64,000 nucleotides of DNA from Niallia taxi. GTDB taxonomy: Bacteria; Bacillota; Bacilli; Bacillales; Cytobacillaceae. The notes under the pieces are model-generated. The model was not told the origin of the DNA, did no database searches, and was given only the letters and a program-made list of their open reading frames with translations. This document shows positions 53,860-61,309 of this stretch, piece by piece. A program made the translations under genes and the position numbers. Every line of letters starts with the position of its first letter. The first letter of the stretch is position 1. The stretch spans positions 620,001 through 684,000 of the forward strand of contig NZ_CP102590.1 in assembly GCF_032818155.1 (NCBI RefSeq). The letters are read 5' to 3'.

Positions 53860-53885
53860 ACTTCAACAATTTAAACTGTTGAAGT
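53860..53885. other. Inverted repeat between the small ORF and the CotF promoter region
   Basis: ACTTCAACA pairs with TGTTGAAGT around an AT-rich eight-base loop. TATATAATGGG on the minus strand just beyond it may belong to the promoter of the YraG-like operon. No T-run, so terminator function is doubtful. Confidence 0.35.
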
Positions 53886-53894
53886 CAGGAGTTT

Positions 53895-54014
53895 TTACTT
53901 ATTTTTTGGTTTTTGCTGTTTGAATTCATTTTTGCTCGGTCTTTCTTGCACTTTCCTGTTAGGATCAAAAGATTCAGGGTTTGCATAGCCATGTGTTCCT
54001 CTACCATTAGGCAT
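53895..54014 (-). CDS. Small basic protein, 39 residues, spore-gene context
   Basis: This ORF was found by reading the 415-base gap between the two CotF pairs. Its start is MPNGRGTHGYANPESFDPNR and it ends in KQQKPKNK. It has a good binding site (GAGGTGG, five bases from ATG). It is hydrophilic and basic, with no signal or membrane segment, like several minor small acid-soluble spore proteins, but I cannot match it to a named one. An inverted repeat (53860-53885) lies downstream. The coding call rests on the binding site and sensible composition. Confidence 0.6.
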   Translation of the reverse strand: MPNGRGTHGYANPESFDPNRKVQERPSKNEFKQQKPKNK

Positions 54015-54112
54015 TTTTTCCACCTCATTTCACTTATTTGGTATTATGTGAAATTCCGTCAGAAAAATAAGTGGAATTGGCAGGGAATACAAATCGCATC
54101 GTCTTGAGAGGT

Positions 54113-54130
54113 ATGCATAATGATATGCAT
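54113..54130 (+). promoter_or_regulatory. Palindrome in the promoter region of the plus-strand CotF pair
   Basis: ATGCATA-ATGA-TATGCAT has perfect 7-bp arms about 55 bases before the start codon. It contains GCATA elements, as in sporulation (sigma-E/K) -10 boxes, and could be a regulator site. Confidence 0.35.
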
Positions 54131-54184
54131 TCGTGAGAATATAACAGAGATTATTGTTATGTGTAATGAAGGAGGATTTTCAAT

Positions 54185-54394
54185 ATGCCAAAAAATTTAG
54201 GAATACATGAAAGCCTTGAGCTTCATGAACTTCTTACATTTAAAAATGCGTGTCTTACTAAATCAACAACAATGGGAACATTAGCAAAAGATGCCCTTCT
54301 ACAAGATATACTTAATGAAGACGCAGCACAGTCTCGTGAAGCAGTGCAAGCACTCAGAAGCTTGCTGGCACAGCAAGGAGGAACTTTAATATGA
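54185..54394 (+). CDS. CotF-like N-terminal partner (YraE-like)
   Basis: The 69-residue protein (MPKNLGIHESLELHELLTFK) is homologous to the 75-residue protein encoded on the other strand at 53542 and similar in size to B. subtilis YraE. GAAGGAGG precedes the ATG. Its stop overlaps the next start by four bases, so the two halves are made together. Confidence 0.82.
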   Translation: MPKNLGIHESLELHELLTFKNACLTKSTTMGTLAKDALLQDILNEDAAQSREAVQALRSLLAQQGGTLI

Positions 54395-54696
54395 ATGGAT
54401 TTATGCAGAATCTTGTCGGCTTAGGCGATATAACAGATCAAGTAATCGCAACAGATTTATTGATATCTGCAAAGTCTGGCATCAAAAACTATGCATTTGC
54501 TATAACAGAAGCAGCAACACCAGAGGTCCGTCAGGTGTTAAACAAGCAATTAAATGATGCTATTAACCTGCATAGCAAAATAAGTGACTATATGGTTACA
54601 AACGGCTACTATTATCCTGCCGATGTGAACGAACAGCTGCAAGTTGATTTACAAACAGCTGACACCGCCTTAAGCCTTCCTAATAAACAGAGCTAG
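54391..54696 (+). CDS. Spore coat protein CotF-like, C-terminal part (YraD-like)
   Basis: The 101-residue helical protein (ATDLLISAKSGIKNYAFAIT, TPEVRQVLN, NGYYYPADV) matches CotF C-terminal domains and the 122-residue protein at 53181. B. subtilis YraD is of similar size. Start overlap with the partner gene suggests translational coupling. Confidence 0.82.
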   Translation: MNGFMQNLVGLGDITDQVIATDLLISAKSGIKNYAFAITEAATPEVRQVLNKQLNDAINLHSKISDYMVTNGYYYPADVNEQLQVDLQTADTALSLPNKQS

Positions 54697-54712
54697 TAAA
54701 CCAAATGAAACA

Positions 54713-54753
54713 AACAACAAAAGCTAAACAATAACTATTTAGCTTTTGTTGTT
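54713..54753 (+). terminator. Hairpin after the plus-strand CotF pair
   Basis: AACAACAAAAGCTAAA and TTTAGCTTTTGTTGTT pair perfectly over 16 bp. The T-rich right arm could serve as terminator although no long T-run follows. Confidence 0.6.
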
Positions 54754-54925
54754 AGCTCTAGAAAATTTTCAATAAGGTTAGAAACAGACTACTCCTAATA
54801 CCCTCTTTACCAAAAATCAAAATTTTCTATACATATGTCATTTAATTAACCCTCTCTTCACTTTTCAATAAACTATCCGATATAAAAATAGTAATATATG
54901 CTTATAGAATAAGTGAGGTCGAAGA

Positions 54926-56629
54926 ATGAAAATTAAAACACAATTAATCTTAATACTGACCGTTTTGCTTCTGTCTTTAGTTAGTATAGGTGTTTACAGT
55001 AATTACAGTCTACATAACGCTGAAGATAATTATGTAAATTTAAATGAGGCGAAAGAAATGCAGCGTCTCGTTACACATGTCCAATATCGTTTAGCAGGAA
55101 TGTCCAATGATGAAAGAGGCTTTTTGCTGACTGGAGACAACCAATATACAGATGGAATTAACGAAAAGGCAGCAGATATAGAAGACACACTTACTTCTAT
55201 GGAAAAGCTTGCGAATTATCAAGAATATAAAAAAAGTATTCAACAATTAGCAACAAGCATTCAATCCTATACAACAATGAGCGACAAAGTAGTCAATACC
55301 TTTAGCGATAACCCTTCTAACGCAGAGGCATTACATTTTGGTGACTTAAGAGATTTAAGAAAAGAAGTACTTGACCCTGCAGTCAATACGCTTGTAGAAC
55401 AAATTAACACAGATGTTATACAAATTGAAGCAGATAACGAAAAGAACACTGATATTGCTAGAACTACATTGATTACGATTATTATTGCAGCAGCAGCTTT
55501 AAGCATCGTATTAGGTTTCGTTCTCCTACGTTCTATTTTGCGTCCATTAAATATGATGAATAAGCAGATGGTAGAAATTGCTTCTGGTGATGGAGATTTG
55601 ACAAAAAAAGTCAAGGTTAGTGGTAGGAATGAATTTGCTAGCCTGGCATCTTCTTTTAATGAATTTGTACAATCATTAAAAGACATGATTACGAAAGTTG
55701 GCCAAACATCCAAGGATGTTGCGCAATCCTCTGATGAGCTTGCAGCTAGCATGGAGCAATCAAGGGTGACAGCAGAACAAGTTGCAGATGCTGTTCAAAT
55801 CATTACCGAAATCAGCAATGACCAAAATACTGCTGCACAGCATAGTTTAAACAGAGTAAATAACTCCCTGCAAAATGTTCAAAATGTGTCAACGAAAGCT
55901 AATCATGTTGCACAAGAGTCAGATCGGATTAAAGGCAAAGCAAACGATGGTGAACAAGCGATGTCAGAAATGCTTGGGCAAATGGATACCATTCACCATT
56001 CCGTTGGATTAGCAGAAAATGGTCTTCACTCATTAGTGTCGAGCATAAATGAAATTAAAGAATCGCTAAGCAATATTCAGGAAATTTCTGGACAAACGAA
56101 TTTACTTGCATTAAATGCTGCCATTGAGGCTGCAAGAGCAGGTGAGCATGGCAAAGGGTTTGCCATCGTTGCAGATGAAGTACGAAAGCTGGCAGATATG
56201 ACAAGCAATTCTGCCAACCATATCGACACACTAGTAAACTCTATTCAGAACCATTCTTCAGAAACCGTCGGGAATATGATTCTAGTTAAGGAAAATGTGG
56301 ATTCTGGTATTAAGCTATCTGAACGAACAAATTCGCATATTAAAGAAATACTTGAAAGCATTGAAGTGGTTGCTGGCCATATTAAGGATGTTGCCACAAC
56401 ATCTGACCAGATTACAACAGAGGTTCAAGGTGTTCAGCAATCGATGGAAGAAATCGCACACAGCTCAAACAAAACGTTGGCTAACACAGAAGAGGTTGCA
56501 GCTGCTACAGAAGAACAAACTGCATCATTCCAAGAAGTTTCGTCTTCAGCAACAGCCTTATCCCAACTGTCCGATCAGCTTGAAAAATTGGTTCATCGCT
56601 TTAAGGTTACGGAAGAAAATAATAGGTAA
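54926..56629 (+). CDS. Methyl-accepting chemotaxis protein with CHASE3-like sensor
   Basis: The 567-residue protein has an N-terminal helix ([19 protein letters not shown]), a helical extracytoplasmic domain with [15 protein letters not shown] as in CHASE3, a second helix (about 183-205), HAMP (about 205-260; [10 protein letters not shown]) and a signalling domain with [20 protein letters not shown]. It feeds the chemotaxis array. It stands alone, with a terminator directly downstream. Confidence 0.92.
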   Translation: MKIKTQLILILTVLLLSLVSIGVYSNYSLHNAEDNYVNLNEAKEMQRLVTHVQYRLAGMSNDERGFLLTGDNQYTDGINEKAADIEDTLTSMEKLANYQEYKKSIQQLATSIQSYTTMSDKVVNTFSDNPSNAEALHFGDLRDLRKEVLDPAVNTLVEQINTDVIQIEADNEKNTDIARTTLITIIIAAAALSIVLGFVLLRSILRPLNMMNKQMVEIASGDGDLTKKVKVSGRNEFASLASSFNEFVQSLKDMITKVGQTSKDVAQSSDELAASMEQSRVTAEQVADAVQIITEISNDQNTAAQHSLNRVNNSLQNVQNVSTKANHVAQESDRIKGKANDGEQAMSEMLGQMDTIHHSVGLAENGLHSLVSSINEIKESLSNIQEISGQTNLLALNAAIEAARAGEHGKGFAIVADEVRKLADMTSNSANHIDTLVNSIQNHSSETVGNMILVKENVDSGIKLSERTNSHIKEILESIEVVAGHIKDVATTSDQITTEVQGVQQSMEEIAHSSNKTLANTEEVAAATEEQTASFQEVSSSATALSQLSDQLEKLVHRFKVTEENNR

Positions 56630-56634
56630 ATTAC

Positions 56635-56671
56635 AATGCCCAAGGGTACTTCTGCCTTGGGCATTTTTTAT
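56635..56671 (+). terminator. Rho-independent terminator of the second chemoreceptor gene
   Basis: AATGCCCAAGG and CCTTGGGCATT pair over 11 bp, followed by TTTTTAT. Confidence 0.9.
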
Positions 56672-56692
56672 CATTTGGTTCTCTGAAGCTTA

Positions 56693-57337
56693 CTATTTTA
56701 TCCATAATTTAAATAAGCCATCTGTTATTCCAATAGAGTACATATAGTAGACACCAAATGCAAAGCTGACAGATCCGGCAAATCTTACCAAAAGCTTATT
56801 TGTAGTAATGCTTTTACTGCTGTATACAAATGGAATACCAATTATTGTGGTAAAAATAAGCATACCGATTATTGTTCCTACACCAAAAACTAATATGTAC
56901 AAGGCACATTGCCAAACAGTTGAAACTGTGGACATAGTTAATAACACCATTGCTGCACTTCCTGCAAGTCCGTGAATTATTCCTATTAACGTAACTTTAA
57001 TAAGTGATGTTCGTTCAGTCGGCTGTTTTAGATTTTTGTTTGTATAAAACAGCAAATTTTTGCTTCCTAAATAGACAAGCATAATTCCTACTATGAATTC
57101 GAGGGTCATCACCCATTTATCAGCTAATTCCCCTTTCAGCAATACAATTAAGATGCCAAATACAAATAATGTAGCTGTATGACCGATTCCCCAAAAGGCA
57201 CCTGCCAATGTTGACCTAGAAAGTCTTTTATCCTTACTGACAATGGTAGATACTGCAATAATATGGTCTGGTTCTAATGAATGCTTTATGCCAAGAATTA
57301 ATCCTAATAATAATACGGAAATGAATTGAATAATCAT
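56693..57337 (-). CDS. NicO/UreH-type nickel transporter
   Basis: The 214-residue protein has six membrane helices, and its first helix carries the HX4DH metal signature (GIKHSLEPDHIIAVS) of nickel/cobalt permeases. WGIGHTATLFVFG and GIIHGLAGSAAMVLL match the UreH-like subgroup. The ATG at 57337 has AAAGGAG eight bases upstream. As last gene after larC2, it most likely supplies nickel for the pincer cofactor; Lactiplantibacillus plantarum uses a different nickel ABC importer for that job. Confidence 0.83.
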   Translation of the reverse strand: MIIQFISVLLLGLILGIKHSLEPDHIIAVSTIVSKDKRLSRSTLAGAFWGIGHTATLFVFGILIVLLKGELADKWVMTLEFIVGIMLVYLGSKNLLFYTNKNLKQPTERTSLIKVTLIGIIHGLAGSAAMVLLTMSTVSTVWQCALYILVFGVGTIIGMLIFTTIIGIPFVYSSKSITTNKLLVRFAGSVSFAFGVYYMYSIGITDGLFKLWIK

Positions 57338-57350
57338 CACAGGCTCTCCT

Positions 57351-57824
57351 TTAGTTACTGACTTCCCCATTTCTCCACACTTGTTCATATACCTTTTTCA
57401 GTGGGACTTGGTGCTGCATCGCTATTTTTTTACAATCTTCATACTCTGGTGCCGATTGTACAATCTGTCCTTGCAGGATACCTTCTTTCACTTTTACTAC
57501 CCCCCACTCTGTTTCGACCTCTCGAAACTTTCGTTCAAGGCGATGGACGGTCAATGGGTAATAACGTATACCCAGTGTTGTCGTTTCCCTAAAAAGAATT
57601 TCCTTCATTACTCCTAATTTCTGCAGTGAACACAGGATTTGCAGCAAGATTCCCGGCCGATTTTTCTTCATATAAATCGGTGAATAATAGACATCGTTAG
57701 CGCCACTTTCAAACAATAAATCCATCACATAACCAAGGACTTCTCCAGAAATATCATCCAAGTTAACCTCTACTTTCAGCATATCTTCATCGATATGCTC
57801 TTCATAGGGAGGAAGAGCTTTCAT
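57351..57824 (-). CDS. larC2: LarC2, C-terminal part of the nickel-inserting LarC
   Basis: The 157-residue reading from ATG at 57824 contains VEVNLDDISGEVLGYVMDLL and NRPGILLQILC, the C-terminal domain of LarC. LarC is a CTP-dependent cyclometallase that inserts nickel into the pincer nucleotide. The frame is open further upstream to 57866 and overlaps the end of larC1, so a +1 frameshift would give a single fused LarC. AGAGGAG nine bases before the ATG also allows separate initiation. Both products may be made. Confidence 0.88.
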   Translation of the reverse strand: MKALPPYEEHIDEDMLKVEVNLDDISGEVLGYVMDLLFESGANDVYYSPIYMKKNRPGILLQILCSLQKLGVMKEILFRETTTLGIRYYPLTVHRLERKFREVETEWGVVKVKEGILQGQIVQSAPEYEDCKKIAMQHQVPLKKVYEQVWRNGEVSN

Positions 57825-57848
57825 TTGTTTAGTCTCCTCTCTAAAATG

Positions 57849-57864
57849 GTCAAACTTGCTCTCC
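57849..57864 (-). promoter_or_regulatory. prfB-like +1 ribosomal frameshift signal at the larC1/larC2 junction
   Basis: The minus strand reads GGA-GAG-CAA-GTT-TGA-C in the larC1 frame. An SD-like GGAGAG is three bases upstream of a GTT codon that can slip to TTT, followed by UGA with a C after it. This copies the arrangement of the prfB site (SD, three bases, CUU, UGA C). A +1 slip leads directly into the larC2 frame. Confidence 0.6.
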
Positions 57865-58782
57865 AATAATTACACGCAGCACATTTGGATGTTCGGCAAA
57901 GGTCTTTGTGCCAGCACCATAGCCAATCGCTTGCACCTTTAAAGATGGAAACGCACAAAACTCATCTGCCATAGCGGCAACAATTGCAGCTCCAGTCGGA
58001 GTCGTTAATTCACCACGGATATTTGTATGTTCAAGTGGAATCCCCTTTAAAATTTCAAGAGTAGCAGGCGCAGGAACAGGATAAATACCGTGATCTATCT
58101 TAATTCTACCTGTGCCAACAGGTATCGCTGAAGCCTTAATTACAGAGACTTCCAGGTGATGAAAAAGTATCGCTGCCCCAACAATATCAATGATTGAATC
58201 TACTGCACCAACCTCATGAAAATGAACTTGTTCAAGGGGCATACCGTGGATATGGCCTTCTGCCCGACCGATTTTTTCAAAAATATTTAAAGCTGTATTT
58301 TTGACATTATCCGATAAGTCAGCTTCTAGAATAAGCTTCATAATATCTTTATAAGAGCGGTGATGATGACTGTGCGAATGGCTATGGTCATGACTGCGGT
58401 CATGACTATGCCCATGCCCATGGCTATGATCATGACTGTGGTCGTGATTATGCATATGCTCATGGCTGTGGTCATGACTGTGGTCGTGACTATGCGTATG
58501 CTCATGGCTGTGGTCATGACTGTGGTCGTGACTATGCGTATGCTCATGGCTGTGGTCATCAGCATTATTCACGCTGATACTATCCAACAAAATCACATCG
58601 AATTTTGTACTTGTGATACCGTTTTTCACAACCTTCTTCCATCCAAGCTCGTATTCATCGTCAATCTTAAGCTTTTTCAGTTCTTCAGCTAAGAATTCTG
58701 GGTCAGCTCCTGCGTCAATTAATGCGCCAATTACCATGTCACCGCTAATTCCAGAAAAACAATCAAAGTATAACGTTTTCAT
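57850..58782 (-). CDS. larC1: LarC1, N-terminal part of LarC, with histidine-rich insert
   Basis: The 310-residue protein starts MKTLYFDCFSGISGDMVIGA, the LarC signature, and continues with VHFHEVGAVDSIIDIVG and TPTGAAIVA. A stretch of about 68 residues (near positions 86-153) is almost half histidine and is encoded by 42-bp tandem repeats, probably for nickel storage. ATG at 58782 has AAAAAGGAG nine bases upstream. It ends at a TGA within a prfB-like frameshift context. It overlaps larB by 20 bases. Confidence 0.92.
   Translation of the reverse strand: MKTLYFDCFSGISGDMVIGALIDAGADPEFLAEELKKLKIDDEYELGWKKVVKNGITSTKFDVILLDSISVNNADDHSHEHTHSHDHSHDHSHEHTHSHDHSHDHSHEHMHNHDHSHDHSHGHGHSHDRSHDHSHSHSHHHRSYKDIMKLILEADLSDNVKNTALNIFEKIGRAEGHIHGMPLEQVHFHEVGAVDSIIDIVGAAILFHHLEVSVIKASAIPVGTGRIKIDHGIYPVPAPATLEILKGIPLEHTNIRGELTTPTGAAIVAAMADEFCAFPSLKVQAIGYGAGTKTFAEHPNVLRVIIGEQV
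58370..58566. repeat. 42-bp tandem repeats encoding the histidine-rich region of LarC1
   Basis: The unit is seen intact at 58457-58498 and 58499-58540, with partial and diverged copies on both sides. Each unit encodes 14 residues of HEHTHSHDHSHDHS type. Copy number is likely variable between strains. Confidence 0.75.
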
Positions 58783-59536
58783 TTTGTCGTGCTCCTTTTT
58801 GTGCAAGTTGATTGATTAAAACAGCGTTATAGCCGCCGCCGAAGCCATTATCAATATTTACAACACTTATTCCTGATGCACAGGAATTCAACATTGTCAG
58901 TAATGCGGATAAGCCGTTGAAATTAGCTCCGTAGCCAACGCTTGTCGGCACAGCAATGACTGGGTGAGACACAAGTCCGCCAACGACGCTTGGCAACGCC
59001 CCCTCCATACCAGCAATCACAACGGAAACGGTCGCATTTTGAATTTCCTCAAGATGATTAAAGAGGCGGTGAATTCCTGCAACACCCACATCATATATGC
59101 GACGCACCTCGCTCCCGAGCACTTCTGCTGTGACAGCCGCTTCCTCTGCTACTTTTAAGTCAGAGGTGCCAGCACAAATGATGGCAATATAGCCATTATC
59201 ACTCGGTTGCTTCTCCGTCCCCTTTTTCCAATATAAAATCCGAGCAGTTTCATTGTAGATAAATTCCGGACAAACTGCTTGAATCTTTTCCGCTTTTTCT
59301 TTAGAAACTCTCGTCACGAGCACTTGATTGTTCCGATTTCTTAACGATTGAATGATGGAAATAATATGCTCAGGTTCCTTCCCTTCTCCATAAACAATTT
59401 CTGAGAAGCCTTGACGTTTGTTTCGATGATGATCTACCTTGGCAAATCCTAAATTTTCATATGTTGCTAGCTTCTGTTTGGCTTCACTCACGCTTAACTC
59501 ACCACTTTGAACTTGGGACAAAATTTGCTCCAGCAT
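58763..59536 (-). CDS. larB: LarB, nicotinic acid adenine dinucleotide carboxylase/hydrolase
   Basis: The 257-residue protein has a PurE-like C-terminal domain (ICAGTSDLKVAEEA, VVIAGMEGALPSVVGGL, TSVGYGANFNGLSALLTMLN). LarB carboxylates nicotinic acid adenine dinucleotide and releases the dicarboxylated mononucleotide, the first step of nickel-pincer cofactor synthesis. GGGGGAG precedes the ATG. It lies 123 bases downstream of larE. Confidence 0.93.
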   Translation of the reverse strand: MLEQILSQVQSGELSVSEAKQKLATYENLGFAKVDHHRNKRQGFSEIVYGEGKEPEHIISIIQSLRNRNNQVLVTRVSKEKAEKIQAVCPEFIYNETARILYWKKGTEKQPSDNGYIAIICAGTSDLKVAEEAAVTAEVLGSEVRRIYDVGVAGIHRLFNHLEEIQNATVSVVIAGMEGALPSVVGGLVSHPVIAVPTSVGYGANFNGLSALLTMLNSCASGISVVNIDNGFGGGYNAVLINQLAQKGARQNENVIL

Positions 59537-59659
59537 ATGGCTCCCCCTAAAATATCCAGTCTATAACCTTCATCAATTATCTTGCCAGCGCTTTTCCATG
59601 TTTAGTAGCTTTGCTCTGTTATGCTTGTATTTGTACTCTATAGTAATTAGATTGTTGCG

Positions 59660-60469
59660 TTATCCTTCTTTAACAAGTGACTTATTCATACTGCCACTCT
59701 GGTAGCCTATTAAATCTAACGTAATATATTTGTAGCCGAAATCCTGTAACGCACTCACAATATAACTGTTTTTTTCGAGAATGATTTTCATATCATCCGG
59801 CTCTACCTCAATTCTGGCGATGTCCTGATGTGTTCGAACTCGCACTTGACGAATATGAAGTGATTTCAGAAATGCTTCTGCTTTTTCGACCTTTGTAAGC
59901 TTTTCCTTTGTGATTTTATCGCCATAAGCAATTCTTGAGGACAGGCATGCAAAGGATGGTTTATTCCACGTTGGCAGTCCTTGCTCAAACGAAAGCTCGC
60001 GAATTTCCTCTTTGAACAAATTAGCTTCTTGAAGCGGACCTCGAATCCCTTTTTCCTTTGCGGCCTTCATGCCTGGTCTAAATTCATTCATATCATCAGC
60101 AATGACTCCATAAATAACATTGTTATAGCCCGCCTCTTCCATAACCGGTATCAGATGATCAAACAAGCTGCTTTTGCAAAAATAGCATCTGTTTTTCGTA
60201 TTTTCCGAGTAACCGGGAATTGCTAATTCCGAAGTTTCAATAACGATATGCTTTACCCCGATATGTAACGCCAGTGATTTTGCCTCTTCTAATTCGCTGG
60301 AAGGGTATGTTTCTGAGTCTGCCGTAACTGCAAGCACATTCCCAGCTCCAAGGGCATCCACTGCCGCTTTTAATAAAAATGTACTGTCCACTCCCCCTGA
60401 GAAAGCAACAACAACTGTCTCCATTTTCTGAAGGATCGACACTAGCTGTTCATATTTTTTCGCAATCAT
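59660..60469 (-). CDS. larE: LarE, ATP-dependent sulfur transferase for the pincer cofactor
   Basis: The 269-residue protein has the PP-loop SGGVDSTFLL, NRCYFCKSSLFD and PSFACLSSRIAYG. Cys175 in the last motif sits where Cys176 of the L. plantarum enzyme gives up its sulfur, so the sacrificial mechanism is probably retained. LarE adenylates the carboxylates and converts them to thiocarboxylates. AAAGGA lies upstream of the ATG. Confidence 0.93.
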   Translation of the reverse strand: MIAKKYEQLVSILQKMETVVVAFSGGVDSTFLLKAAVDALGAGNVLAVTADSETYPSSELEEAKSLALHIGVKHIVIETSELAIPGYSENTKNRCYFCKSSLFDHLIPVMEEAGYNNVIYGVIADDMNEFRPGMKAAKEKGIRGPLQEANLFKEEIRELSFEQGLPTWNKPSFACLSSRIAYGDKITKEKLTKVEKAEAFLKSLHIRQVRVRTHQDIARIEVEPDDMKIILEKNSYIVSALQDFGYKYITLDLIGYQSGSMNKSLVKEG

Positions 60470-60518
60470 TGTTTCAGCATCCTTTCTCCCGTTCTATTTT
60501 TTACGTTGGTTATGAAAA

Positions 60519-61289
60519 TTAAATCGTCATACTTCCAAATCCGCCATCTACCCTTATCAAAGCACCTGTTACAAAGCTGGACGCTTTATCTGATGCCAGC
60601 CACACTGTTGTACCTTTTAACTCTTCCGCACTTCCAAATCGTTTCATCGGCGTATGCCTCATTATGTCTTCTATTCTCTCTTGATCAAGAATTTTCTTAT
60701 TTTGCTCTGCCGGGAAAAAGCCGGGAATAATGGCATTAACACGAATTGCGTGTGGAGCAAATTCACGTGCCAAGAATTGTGTAACGCTATTGATTCCTGC
60801 CTTTGATACAGAGTAAGTAAACACTCTTGAAAGCGGCGTTGTGGAAGAAACAGACGAAATATTAATAATGCTTCCTTTTTTCCCATGCTTTATCATTCTC
60901 TCCGCAAAAATCTGACAGGTTAAAACTATGCCTTTTAAGTTAACATCCATAATTCGATCCCATTCATCCATCCCAATTTCAAAAAAAGGTGTTGCACTAT
61001 TCGTGCCAGGTGCGTTAAGAACAATATCCCAGCAGCCAGCCCATTGTTCGATTTCATCTGCTGCTTTAAGTAACGAATCCTTTGTTAAGACATCAGCAAA
61101 AAATGCCTTCGCAATCCCGCCGTTTTCGGTTATTTCTTGGACAATCTCTGCTGCTTTATCTAAATTCCGGCCAACAATGGCTACCTTCGCACCATGCTCT
61201 GCCAAGCCCATTGCCATCGAGGAGCCTAACACCCCGTTTCCTCCAACTGCAACTGCAACCTTACCGTTTAAATCAAATAATGTAGACAT
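60519..61289 (-). CDS. SDR oxidoreductase resembling D-mannonate oxidoreductase
   Basis: The 256-residue SDR has GGNGVLGSSMA, NAPG, INISSVSST and YSVSKAG (Tyr-Lys). PGFFPAEQNKKIL near the C-terminus is characteristic of the mannonate/fructuronate oxidoreductase SDR subgroup (UxuB of Bacillus type). It sits directly after the LarA-family gene, so both probably act on the same sugar acid. Other sugar-acid SDRs are possible. Confidence 0.8.
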   Translation of the reverse strand: MSTLFDLNGKVAVAVGGNGVLGSSMAMGLAEHGAKVAIVGRNLDKAAEIVQEITENGGIAKAFFADVLTKDSLLKAADEIEQWAGCWDIVLNAPGTNSATPFFEIGMDEWDRIMDVNLKGIVLTCQIFAERMIKHGKKGSIINISSVSSTTPLSRVFTYSVSKAGINSVTQFLAREFAPHAIRVNAIIPGFFPAEQNKKILDQERIEDIMRHTPMKRFGSAEELKGTTVWLASDKASSFVTGALIRVDGGFGSMTI

Positions 61290-61309
61290 CTATCTTCTCT
61301 CCGTTTCCT

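Noticed and set aside
57351..57866. larC split as a disabling frameshift mutation
   Set aside because: Split larC1/larC2 reading frames are known in functional systems, larC2 has its own SD and ATG, and the junction has a frameshift-like signal; a pseudogene is the weaker reading.
58360..58570. Short regular repeats that could suggest a CRISPR array
   Set aside because: The repeats are contiguous 42-bp units with no unique spacers and encode the histidine-rich part of LarC1.
58338..58692. Alternative long reading frames opposite or shifted to larC1
   Set aside because: They are low-complexity products of the histidine repeat DNA and lack ribosome binding sites.
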